NCBI GenBank assembly: GCA_018261735.1
Contig: JAGTRM010000018.1
Span: 1 to 64,000 of the forward strand
DNA: 64,000 nt
Reading direction: 5' to 3'
Origin: Pseudomonadota bacterium
GTDB taxonomy: Bacteria > Pseudomonadota > Gammaproteobacteria > Burkholderiales > Chitinibacteraceae
Below, in pieces: positions 19,293 to 27,212 of this stretch. The first letter of the stretch is position 1. Each line of letters starts with the position of its first letter. The translations under genes were made by a program, and so were the position numbers. Under the pieces are notes generated by a model. It saw only the letters and a program-made list of their open reading frames with translations, made no database searches and was not told where the DNA came from.

Positions 19293-19547
19293 AACACTCT
19301 CCTTTTATCGGCAACTAACCAGTGGAAGGCAAATATGTTGTTCCCTGTAATACTAGTGGAGTTATTTTGAGTCGGATGAAAATTTTCAAACATCCACGCT
19401 GTTGAAATTAATGAGCTTCCTTGACCCGCCTTATCCATCCTCGCCATGCATAACGAGGTTTTCAGCCCATCGCGGTAAAGGTGTTTTTTAACGCCCCCTG
19501 CCACTATCAAACATAGCCTTATTTTTCTGTGCTGTTGTCAGGTCAGG

Positions 19548-20648
19548 TCAATGCGCTTTTTCGTCTTTGATCCGTTGTGGTGAAGCAACCCTGTGCGGAA
19601 ACAAGGCTTTGTGCCCAAGATGGCAGGCAAGCAGATGGGGCGGCATTCTTTGCCAGTGGGAACGGATATAGAGAAGTTTTCGTGCTACCGGGGAGAGCGC
19701 GTCCGCAGTACTCGAGTGCTGCGGTTGCAGAACCCGAAGATATATCGCATCAAGCAGCTTTTGCCTGATCCCTGAATCCTCCAGCGCGCCCGCTTCCTGC
19801 AAGACCTCTGCCGGCACAGGCGTATCTAGAAGGCGGGTGGTATAGCGCAAGGCCAGCCGAAGCGGTTCGCCAAGCTGAAGCAGTTTGGCCCGGGTGGTCA
19901 GTTTGTTCCAGAATCCATCTTGAGCGCCAAAATATCTCAAGAGTTCGTCAAGATCGGTCAGGTCGCGCAACAGGTTATCAGGTTCGCCCTCGTGAAAAAG
20001 ATGGGTTGCGCTGTGAAGAACCATATCGGCGGGGCAGAGAATGCGAACGCCAGGCATCCCTGGCAACTCGATGCTGGCTTCAATCAACAAGGCAGGATCG
20101 GGCTTGAGCCGTGAAGTGGGCGGCAGAATCGTGTGATGAACATCAAGCGTCGTGCCGCGGAACATATGCTGCATGGCAGGCAATTCATGCATCCATTGCC
20201 GATAGTAGCGCTGATCATAGGCATCGAGCGCCATACTCACCCAGCCGGTAAGCATGAGCGCCGATTCAGCATTTGCCAGTTGGGCACGGGGCACGAGAAT
20301 ATCGATGTCGGCAAAAACCCGGCCACGGGCAGCAGGCAACCCGGCCACTACGTAGGCAGCGCCCTTGAGCAGGATGAAGGGGATATTGCAGCGGCTGAAT
20401 GTTTGGTGAAGAAGACCGACTTCGTGCTTGATAATCAAGTGCTGGCGATCGGCAACGGCTGAACCGCTGAGCAAATGATGGTGCGGCCGTGCCTGCGTGA
20501 AAGGCAATTCGCCGAAGCTTTCAAGAGTGCGGTACAAACGCCCCAGCAAATTGGCGTGACGCGCCTGCCGAATCAGGACATCCCAATCCCGCTGGCATAG
20601 ATGCCTTGCCCGCTCGGGATTTTTGAGAATCGTGATCAGCAGTGCCAC
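19548..20648 (-). CDS. Nucleotidyltransferase family 5 protein (PF14907 type)
   Basis: A 366-aa protein with the NTP_transf_5 motif: ILLKGAAYVV followed by GRVFADIDILVP, whose Asp-x-Asp is the predicted metal/nucleotide site, and further on VHHTI. The family is predicted to transfer a nucleotidyl group, but its target is not established. The ORF is open to 20756, which would run inside the kinase gene. The GTG at 20648 has GGAGGG 8-9 nt upstream, overlapping the kinase's last codons, and begins VALLITILKNPERA. It lies 4 bp after the HprK-related gene, so it is the last member of the cassette. Confidence 0.85.
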   Translation of the reverse strand: MALLITILKNPERARHLCQRDWDVLIRQARHANLLGRLYRTLESFGELPFTQARPHHHLLSGSAVADRQHLIIKHEVGLLHQTFSRCNIPFILLKGAAYVVAGLPAARGRVFADIDILVPRAQLANAESALMLTGWVSMALDAYDQRYYRQWMHELPAMQHMFRGTTLDVHHTILPPTSRLKPDPALLIEASIELPGMPGVRILCPADMVLHSATHLFHEGEPDNLLRDLTDLDELLRYFGAQDGFWNKLTTRAKLLQLGEPLRLALRYTTRLLDTPVPAEVLQEAGALEDSGIRQKLLDAIYLRVLQPQHSSTADALSPVARKLLYIRSHWQRMPPHLLACHLGHKALFPHRVASPQRIKDEKAH

Positions 20649-20652
20649 TCTC

Positions 20653-21564
20653 TCAACCCTCCGGGGCAAAAAGGTCGAATTGCGCGATGGCTTCCTCCAG
20701 ATCACTGTACTCGAAGTTGAAGTGCCGACAGCGATCCACCAGTTGGCCAACGGCATCGAAGCCCCTGATGCCCAGTACGTGGTAATTCATTGCGTTTTCG
20801 GCGATCTGGAGAAATGCAGCGCCTGTCTGCATCGGCACCAGCGCGGTCGATGCGCCGGCTCTGTAGTGCGGCAAGACCACCCAGTAAGGCTGGGCCGCTT
20901 GCCCCACGTCCCGCACACTTTGCGCCGACGGCGCCATCAGGGCGACCGTGCCTTTGACGGTATCTCGAACCGGTTTTGTCAGAAAAGCCTCTGGCGCAAA
21001 ATGCCGGATGACATTAATCGACGCGTTCTTGAGGTTGACCGGCCGGGCCAGACCGGAAATTTCACCGGTATCGAGACGGATAATAGTCAGTTCGTCTGAG
21101 AGCAGCCGCCAGCCACGATTGACGAGGGCCGCGCACAACGTGCTTTTCCCCGAACCCGGCGGGGCCGGCATGATGAGCGCCCGATTGCCACGCGCGACAG
21201 CTGCAGCGTGCAGCACCAGCACATGCTGGCTGTATGCCGAGATGCACCAGTTGAGCCCCCATTCGATCATGGGCAGCGCCTGCGCTTGCGGTAACGGGGT
21301 AAACGGCTCGACCCCGTCTACGACAAAACGGGCCTGTGCGCCCAACCAGCGGCGCAATCCACGACCGGCCTCAATGGCCACATGAAAATCGATGAACGCA
21401 TCATCAGTTATCAGCGGATGATGCGCATAAAGCCGCGCAAGATCGGGGACGATATCGCTGAAGCCGCTTTGAAGCCGGAAATTGAAGGGGCCTGAAGCGA
21501 TTGTCAATCCTTCGCCCAAAAGGCGGCTTTGCAATTCACTCAGAGTCAGGTTGCTTACAATCAA
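20653..21564 (-). CDS. HprK-related kinase A
   Basis: A 303-aa protein related to HPr kinase/phosphorylase (TIGR04352). Walker A is APPGSGKSTLCAAL around residue 137, and RLLSDELTIIRLD is the following acidic motif. The N-terminal half (GLTIASGPFNFRLQSG) has no HprK N-domain. Known HprK enzymes phosphorylate a Ser on HPr. No HPr homologue is encoded here, so the substrate of this subfamily must be something else, probably the neighbouring exported protein. It overlaps the PqqD-like gene by 4 bp. Confidence 0.9.
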   Translation of the reverse strand: MIVSNLTLSELQSRLLGEGLTIASGPFNFRLQSGFSDIVPDLARLYAHHPLITDDAFIDFHVAIEAGRGLRRWLGAQARFVVDGVEPFTPLPQAQALPMIEWGLNWCISAYSQHVLVLHAAAVARGNRALIMPAPPGSGKSTLCAALVNRGWRLLSDELTIIRLDTGEISGLARPVNLKNASINVIRHFAPEAFLTKPVRDTVKGTVALMAPSAQSVRDVGQAAQPYWVVLPHYRAGASTALVPMQTGAAFLQIAENAMNYHVLGIRGFDAVGQLVDRCRHFNFEYSDLEEAIAQFDLFAPEG

Positions 21565-21878
21565 GGCTGGTCTTTTTGAATGAGTTGGTGTGAGGAAAGT
21601 ATTTTCAACACAGTATCCACTTCAATTTCACACTCTTTGCGATTGGCATTGGGTTCGGCATCCAATACTGCGTCGACAATATCGGCCAATGAATGCATTC
21701 TTGTATTGGCATCAAGCAAATCGATGACAAAACGCGCCAGCGGTGTAAGAAGCTGTGTACTTCCCGAATTCGAATCATAACGAATCCAGCCTTCGTCGAC
21801 CTCTTTCCAGACTATTGTGCCTGAACTAGCCAGATTCCTTGGAATCGCAAAGTACTGCAAGCCTGAACAAATCATCAT
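21561..21878 (-). CDS. PqqD-like peptide chaperone of the HPr-rel-A system
   Basis: A 105-aa PqqD-fold protein (TIGR04353 type). PqqD domains bind the leader of a ribosomally made peptide and present it to a modifying enzyme. The core shows DEGWIRYDSNSGSTQLLTPL followed by the helical ARFVIDLLD and a C-terminal helix ending SSHQLIQK. It sits 3 bp after the Tat-like exported protein and is coupled by ATGA to the HprK-related kinase. The order is candidate substrate, chaperone, kinase, nucleotidyltransferase. Confidence 0.88.
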   Translation of the reverse strand: MMICSGLQYFAIPRNLASSGTIVWKEVDEGWIRYDSNSGSTQLLTPLARFVIDLLDANTRMHSLADIVDAVLDAEPNANRKECEIEVDTVLKILSSHQLIQKDQP

Positions 21879-21881
21879 GGA

Positions 21882-22439
21882 TCACAAACCCATGGTATAT
21901 CTCAGATAAGTCTCGCTATCCGCGCGGGTCCATGTAATACCGAGTACCGGACTGAAGTTACCATTCCACATATCCTGGAGTTTTGAAACAGTAATTCCCG
22001 GAACAAAGCCATTGGCCCTTACATCAAGATAGGCGGAAACAAATACTGACTGGGTATTGATTCCAGATTGCAGAACAGCCAATAAACTCGTTGTATCAGA
22101 AGAAGTGGTGAAAATTGAATTAAAGGTAGTATCTGTTCTGACGCCGGGATTGCCAGTTCCATTGAATTTGTTATTGTTTCCGTAAGCAGATACCCAATAA
22201 ACCGGGCCATTTGCCCGATCTGCAGCAGCGACAACTGAAGGATTACTCAGGTTGCCTGAGGTCGAAAAACCGGATGGCTGTTTGACATTCACGGCCAGTG
22301 CCGGCGTGCTCTTGAGCGCCATCAAGACCGGAACGGCAAGCATTCCGCCCTGCACGAGTTTCCGACGGCCTTCGGACTTTACTGTCTCTGCCTCATCCTT
22401 TGACTGCTCGATGTGATCCATCTTGTTGTTTGGTTCCAT
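21882..22439 (-). CDS. Tat-like exported protein of unknown function, candidate substrate of the HPr-rel-A cassette
   Basis: A 185-aa protein that I do not recognise. The first ~35 residues are charged and Glu/Lys/Asp-rich. A twin-arginine-like motif follows (GRRKLVQGG), then a hydrophobic stretch and an A-x-A-like cleavage region (LKSTPALAVN). The mature part is rich in Ser, Thr, Asn and Gly, with no Cys. The ATG at 22439 has GGAGG 6 nt upstream, which decides the start over an open frame to 22472. It is the first gene of the cassette. Its long charged leader could be what the PqqD-like protein binds (inference). Confidence 0.75.
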   Translation of the reverse strand: MEPNNKMDHIEQSKDEAETVKSEGRRKLVQGGMLAVPVLMALKSTPALAVNVKQPSGFSTSGNLSNPSVVAAADRANGPVYWVSAYGNNNKFNGTGNPGVRTDTTFNSIFTTSSDTTSLLAVLQSGINTQSVFVSAYLDVRANGFVPGITVSKLQDMWNGNFSPVLGITWTRADSETYLRYTMGL

Positions 22440-22790
22440 CGTAAACCTCCGCTTGCTGACGCAATCGCTCATCCTTTATGTATAGCACTCAACACAACTA
22501 TTGATATCCATCTTGCGTTATGACCAACCCCAGTTACGCATTTGAAGTCACCCTGAATCTCTTTATCACATGTGTCCTGGTAACGTCACAGGACAACCAG
22601 GCATTCCATTTCTCCACCCACAGCCCAACATCACTCAGACCGTGGATGGCGGGATTGCTGGTGAGACAAGACAAGCCCAATAAACTTGTGGAAAAACCGG
22701 ATGAGACAGGCAATGCTACAAGAGTCAGACGGCAGGCCGTTGGGTCGATGGCCTCCTTTCACTGCTTGAATTTACGGTTTCCGAATACTC
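22440..22790. other. Divergent intergenic region, 351 bp
   Basis: This stretch separates the minus-strand HPr-rel-A cassette from the plus-strand phosphatase gene and must hold promoters for both. On the minus strand GCTATACAT near 22480-22490 could be a sigma-70 -10 box; no convincing -35 is seen. I found no sigma-54 motif. Overlapping open frames here show no protein features. Confidence 0.4.
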
Positions 22791-23288
22791 ATGATCAGGA
22801 TCCTGTTTATCTGCATGGGGAACACATGCCGCTCACCCATCGCGGAAGGCGTGGCGCGAGCGGTTTTTGCCCGAAGCGGAAGGGACGGCAACATCAGCTT
22901 TGATTCAGCAGGAACGCACACGCCCCGCGAGGGCGAGCGCCCCGATCCAAGGGCACGACAGGTCGCGGCATCCCGAGGCTACGATATTGCCGGATTGAAA
23001 TCTCGCCGGGTGCGGCAAGAGGACTTCGAAAAATTCGATCTGATCCTGGCCATGGACAAGACCAATCTCGCCAATCTGATCGGCATCTGCCCGAGCGAGC
23101 ACCGCCATAAGGTTCATCTGTTTCTCAGCTACGTTGATGAAACATGCCCCCCCGAAGTTCCCGACCCCTATTACGGCAGCCTGGCTGGCTTTCAACGCGT
23201 ATTCGATTTGTGCGAACAGGGTGCCGAAGCATTGATTCAGGCGGTACTTAGCAAAACTCATTTCTTTCGCCATAATATTGAATCATGA
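22791..23288 (+). CDS. Low-molecular-weight protein-tyrosine phosphatase
   Basis: A 165-aa cytoplasmic phosphatase, likely dephosphorylating the tyrosine autokinase (Wzb/Wzc-type pairing). The P-loop CMGNTCRSP at residues 8-16 is the C-x5-R-S signature with catalytic Cys8 and Arg14. The general acid is Asp of DPYYG near residue 124. The family core is intact. It is transcribed divergently from the HPr-rel-A/EPS genes. No strong Shine-Dalgarno is apparent; the start is fixed by the conserved MIRILFICMGN. Confidence 0.95.
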   Translation: MIRILFICMGNTCRSPIAEGVARAVFARSGRDGNISFDSAGTHTPREGERPDPRARQVAASRGYDIAGLKSRRVRQEDFEKFDLILAMDKTNLANLIGICPSEHRHKVHLFLSYVDETCPPEVPDPYYGSLAGFQRVFDLCEQGAEALIQAVLSKTHFFRHNIES

Positions 23289-23886
23289 AAATTAAAACAA
23301 ATAAATATTGGCAATCATAGAAAGAAAAATCCCCCTCCCCTCGCAACGCAAAAACAGGAATACCGCCTTTCTCCTGCTTTCAGCACTCCCGATGAGCGCA
23401 TCGCAAAATCCAGATGCCGTTCATCGAGAATCAGGCCGTTTTTGATTCCGTGAATCGATAAATAAGTAATATGGTTAATTATTGGCTTTGCCGATATTTT
23501 TGCTGTTCCACAAAGACATCGGCATTGTGTTGCGTCTGTTGCATCCAGGACTTTATTGAGTGCAAAAGCGAGGATTCCAGCGCAACTCCCGGCCATGCTT
23601 ACCTTATACTTTCTTTAGACCAACAGCACCAAAGCCATTATCAACATCCGACTTTTAAAGAAAATACCACACCAAGGAACAACCTATTGAAATATAACAT
23701 CAATTAACATTAAACCTTATACCGCGCATTAAATCATTCTTGTAACCATCGACTACAGCATCAAAATTTATTTGCCGCAATTCAAAAACACAACAAAACA
23801 GCAATGAAAATTTTTCAATGTCAATTTTCATGTTTTATATAACATTGGAATCAATTCATGCTGACTAAAAAGGATAGCGCTGGAAT
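23289..23886. other. AT-rich intergenic region, 598 bp
   Basis: A markedly AT-rich stretch between the phosphatase and the N-acyl amino acid synthase operon. It holds a perfect 9-bp inverted repeat, ATGAAAATT at 23804-23812 and AATTTTCAT at 23823-23831, about 55 bp before the synthase start, which could be an operator. No open frame here has convincing protein features. I found no sigma-54 motif with correct spacing. The base composition differs from the flanks and may mark transferred DNA. Confidence 0.45.
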
Positions 23887-24690
23887 ATGTCGGAACATCA
23901 ATTACGACATGCTGCAATATTTAGTACATTGCCCAGCATCAGTCATTTCGTTTTTGACTCAGCATACGTCGAGGAGGATCGGTTTATGCGGCAGAAGATC
24001 TATGCACTTCGTTATGAGGTTTATTGCCTTGAGCGCAATTTTCTGCCTGCCGAGAATTATCCCGACGGCCTTGAATTCGATGAATATGATAGTTACTCGA
24101 CCCTCTTCGCGGCCAGTACCCACGCAGATGAAGTCATCGGCACCGCGAGACTGATCCTGTGCCCCGAAAATCTGCCCTTCCCGTTCGAAACACACTGCAA
24201 CGTTTTGCATGAACGCATCGCCCTCCCACCGAAGCATGAGTGCGGAGAAGTATCGCGCCTGATCGTGCACAAGAACTATCGCCGACGCAGCGGCGACTCC
24301 ATGGAAGGGGTTCCGCGCGAATTCATACTCAACACGCTACCGGCCGCGCGGGCAAACGAGTCGCCCCCCCAGCCCGAGCGGCGCATCAACAGCCCCGAAA
24401 TCATGCTCGGCCTCTATCGCCAGATGTACCACTACAGTCTCAAAGCGGGTGTTCGCTATTGGTATGCTGCCATGGAACGATCATTGGCGCGCGTACTGAG
24501 AGGGTTCAATTTCACCTTCAAGCCCATTGGATCCGAAAGCAACTATTACGGGCCCGTTACGCCTTACATCGCCGATCTTCGTGAACTCGAAGACAATCTC
24601 AGAGCGCGCAACCCTGCTCTCCTGGCGTGGTTTACCCCCAACGGGAACCACAGAGAGGCTGGCCGACAAGGCGAGCAGCGTGTTTACTGA
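23887..24690 (+). CDS. PEP-CTERM/exosortase-associated acyltransferase, N-acyl amino acid synthase family
   Basis: A 267-aa GNAT-fold protein related to LuxI-type autoinducer synthases (TIGR03694). Conserved features are MRQKIYALRYEVYCLERNFL followed by the acidic EFDEYDSYST, the substrate region GTARLIL, and EVSRLIVHKNYRRR. This family has been shown to make long-chain N-acyl amino acids and to be linked to PEP-CTERM/exosortase genomes. It would join an acyl-ACP-derived fatty acid to an amino acid. Its last 11 bp overlap the GTG of the next permease gene. The upstream region is AT-rich. Confidence 0.9.
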   Translation: MSEHQLRHAAIFSTLPSISHFVFDSAYVEEDRFMRQKIYALRYEVYCLERNFLPAENYPDGLEFDEYDSYSTLFAASTHADEVIGTARLILCPENLPFPFETHCNVLHERIALPPKHECGEVSRLIVHKNYRRRSGDSMEGVPREFILNTLPAARANESPPQPERRINSPEIMLGLYRQMYHYSLKAGVRYWYAAMERSLARVLRGFNFTFKPIGSESNYYGPVTPYIADLRELEDNLRARNPALLAWFTPNGNHREAGRQGEQRVY

Positions 24691-25945
24691 ATCTGTTCTT
24701 TCCCTCGTTCAATTTGCGCTGCGTGGCGCGGCAATCGCGTTCCGGATCGCTTTCCGAAACCTGGTCCGCCACCATCGGCGCTCGCTCATCGCGATCTTGT
24801 CGGTGGGGTTTGGCATCGCGGCCTTTGTTGTCGCCAATGGTTTCGCGCAGTGGATGTTTCATGATTTTCGCGAGGCAACGATCGAATCGGCCTACGGCCA
24901 TCTGCAAATTACGCGGCCCCAATTCCACGAGAAAGGCCGAGCCGACCCGTTTCAGTATCTGCTGCCGAATGATGCGGATATCGGCCGGCTGGCAGGGCTT
25001 CCTCATGTTCGCCGCATCTCGCCCATGCTGACATTTGCCGGATTGATCAGCCGGGACGAGGCTACTTTCAGCTTCATCGGCGAAGGTATTTCCGTGGCAG
25101 GCGATCTCTCCGACAACCGCTCGGTCAGCATTGTGCGCGGAGCCAAGCCCGCTTCGGATACCGCCTCCGAGATCATTGTCGGTCAAGGGCTGGCCAGGAC
25201 GCTCGGCGCAGACGTTGGCAGCCGCATCGTGCTGCTGGTGAACACGCCGAGCGGCGGGCTCAGTGCCGTCGAGGCTCAAGTTGCGGGAATCTTCACCTCG
25301 GTGAGCAAATCCTACGATGACAGCGCCCTGCTGCTCCCCATCGCCCTGGCGCGGAGACTGCTCAAGGTGGATGGTGCGCATGTCTGGCGGGTCTTCCTGG
25401 ATGACACGGCGCATACCGGGGAAGCCTTGTCATGGCTCAAGGCGCGATTGGACAGCAAGCAGTTCGAGGTCCGCCCCTGGACCGAGCTTGCCGAGTTCTA
25501 CATGCGCGCAGTCAAGCTCCTGAGCGAGCAGCTCGGCGTTGTGCGCGCCATCGTCGTGGCCATCATTCTCCTGGGCATCGGCAATACGATGATGATGAGC
25601 GTGCTCGAACGGACCAGCGAAATTGGCACCGCGATGGCGCTTGGCGTGAAGCGGCAAACCCTGCTCGTGCAATTCATGATTGAAGGGGCGTTGATCGGAC
25701 TCATCGGCGGCACAGCGGGGCTCCTGCTCGCAGCCGGCAGCAGCCTGGGTATCGGTGCAATGCATATCGATATGCCTCCCCCCCCCGGCCTGAGCCGGGG
25801 CTACGTGGCCAACGTGATGCTAGCGCCCAGTCTTCTGGTCGAAGGAATGCTCATTGCGCTCATCACGACAACACTGGCCAGCATCTACCCGGCATGGAAG
25901 GCCTCGCGCCTTGCCATCGTCGACGCACTGCGGCACGGAAGGTGA
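24680..25945 (+). CDS. ABC transporter permease, FtsX/LolC/MacB type (first of a pair)
   Basis: A 421-aa inner-membrane permease. One transmembrane helix lies near residue 40 (LIAILSVGFGIAAFVVANG), then a periplasmic MacB_PCD domain, then three C-terminal FtsX helices (around residues 290-410). The GTG at 24680 overlaps the synthase gene and has AAGGCGAG upstream, so the two are translationally coupled. Earlier starts lie within the synthase. Family members export lipoproteins, lipids or peptides by mechanotransmission rather than through a pore. The cognate ATPase is probably the one at 32449-33195. A run of nine C at 25778-25786 lies within the gene. Confidence 0.85.
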   Translation: MFTESVLSLVQFALRGAAIAFRIAFRNLVRHHRRSLIAILSVGFGIAAFVVANGFAQWMFHDFREATIESAYGHLQITRPQFHEKGRADPFQYLLPNDADIGRLAGLPHVRRISPMLTFAGLISRDEATFSFIGEGISVAGDLSDNRSVSIVRGAKPASDTASEIIVGQGLARTLGADVGSRIVLLVNTPSGGLSAVEAQVAGIFTSVSKSYDDSALLLPIALARRLLKVDGAHVWRVFLDDTAHTGEALSWLKARLDSKQFEVRPWTELAEFYMRAVKLLSEQLGVVRAIVVAIILLGIGNTMMMSVLERTSEIGTAMALGVKRQTLLVQFMIEGALIGLIGGTAGLLLAAGSSLGIGAMHIDMPPPPGLSRGYVANVMLAPSLLVEGMLIALITTTLASIYPAWKASRLAIVDALRHGR

Positions 25946-25950
25946 GCGCG

Positions 25951-27174
25951 ATGATGCGAGGCATTCTTCACCTGGCATTTCGCAACGTAATCCGGCATCG
26001 CGGCCGCACCCTGCTCACGGTCGCATCCATCGTTTTTGGTGTCGTTGCATTGATCCTGAGCGGCGGATTCATCGAGGACACGGTCGTGGAAGTCGGCGAA
26101 TCGATGATCCACTCCAACTCAGGACATCTGCAAGTGAACCGCAGCGGATACGCCGCCCAGGGCGCGCAGAACCTGAACCGGTTCATCATCGACAATCCGG
26201 CAGAGCTGCGTACCAAGCTCCAGGCCATCCCGGGCGTCAAGGATGTGCTGCTGCGCGTCGGTTTCTCCGGGCTGCTCAACAACGGCAAGGCAGACGCTTC
26301 GATCATCGGGGAAGGCGTCGAGCCCGATAGAGAGATGCAACTCGGCAGCTACCTGACCATTTCAGAAGGGCGCCAGCTCAAGGCCGACGACCCGTTCGGC
26401 ATTCTTGTCGGACATGGCGTGGCGCGCACCTTGCACCTGCGCCCCGGAGATCCGGTCACGCTGCTGGTCAGCACGACCGGCGGCGCTTCCAACTTCCTTG
26501 AGTTCCAGGTTGTCGGTGTTTTCCAGACCTTCTCCAAAGACTACGACGCACGTGCAGTACGCATTCCCCTAACCGCAGCACGCGAACTGCTGGATACCCA
26601 GGGTGCGCATACCGCCGTGGTTGCGCTGCAGCAAACAAAACTGACCACACAGGTCGCGGAGCGCGTGCGCCAAGATCTTGCTCCTGCCGGCTTCGAATTG
26701 CGAACGTGGATCGAACTCAATGAGTTCTATACTCAAACGGTCAATCTTTACCAGCAACAGTTCGGTTTTCTGGTGGTAATTATCCTGATCATGTTGCTAT
26801 TGAGCGTATCGAATACCGTCAACATGAACATCTACGAGCGGGTGAGTGAATTCGGAACCATGCTCGCGCTGGGGAATCGATCACGGTTCGTGTTCCATTT
26901 GATCATCCTCGAAGGTGCAGTGCTGGGCCTCATCGGCAGCATTCTCGGCGTGATGATCGGGATCGCGCTCGCCCTTGGCATTTCGGCCGTCGGCATTCCC
27001 ATGCCCCCGCCGCCTAACGCAGACCTGGGCTATGTGTCGCGCATCCTCGTCGTCCCCGGCATTGTGGCCATCGCGTTTTGCGTCGGATGGGTTGCAGCCG
27101 TACTGGCGTCCGTGCTGCCGGCACGCAAAGTGAGCAAGATGCCAGCCGCAGAGGCATTGCGTTATGGAGTCTGA
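25951..27174 (+). CDS. ABC transporter permease, FtsX/LolC/MacB type (second of a pair)
   Basis: A 407-aa paralogue of the preceding permease with the same plan: N-terminal helix (LLTVASIVFGVVALILSGG), periplasmic domain, then three FtsX helices (FLVVIILIMLLLSVSNTV onward). Both share the motif LNEFYTQTVNLYQQQ / LAEFYMRAVKLLSEQ before the second helix. The ATG at 25951 is 5 bp after the first permease and has GGAAGG 8 nt upstream. Together they would form a LolC/LolE-like heterodimer. Confidence 0.9.
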   Translation: MMRGILHLAFRNVIRHRGRTLLTVASIVFGVVALILSGGFIEDTVVEVGESMIHSNSGHLQVNRSGYAAQGAQNLNRFIIDNPAELRTKLQAIPGVKDVLLRVGFSGLLNNGKADASIIGEGVEPDREMQLGSYLTISEGRQLKADDPFGILVGHGVARTLHLRPGDPVTLLVSTTGGASNFLEFQVVGVFQTFSKDYDARAVRIPLTAARELLDTQGAHTAVVALQQTKLTTQVAERVRQDLAPAGFELRTWIELNEFYTQTVNLYQQQFGFLVVIILIMLLLSVSNTVNMNIYERVSEFGTMLALGNRSRFVFHLIILEGAVLGLIGSILGVMIGIALALGISAVGIPMPPPPNADLGYVSRILVVPGIVAIAFCVGWVAAVLASVLPARKVSKMPAAEALRYGV

Positions 27175-27212
27175 CTCCCCCACCCACACGCTCAACGACA
27201 TGGAGACAAATT

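Noticed and set aside
19241..19510. 89-codon minus-strand frame before the export lipoprotein gene
   Set aside because: It overlaps the lipoprotein start, has no Shine-Dalgarno or recognisable features, and lies where the operon promoter is expected.
19293..19547. Sigma-54 promoter for the EPS operon
   Set aside because: I looked for GG-N10-GC on the minus strand and found only wrongly spaced candidates.
22520..22903. 127-codon plus-strand frame before the phosphatase
   Set aside because: It overlaps the phosphatase gene out of frame and has no features of a protein.
23804..23831. Lux-box-like operator for the LuxI-like gene
   Set aside because: The inverted repeat has 9-bp arms and a 10-bp spacer and does not match a lux box; this family makes long-chain N-acyl amino acids and has no LuxR gene nearby.
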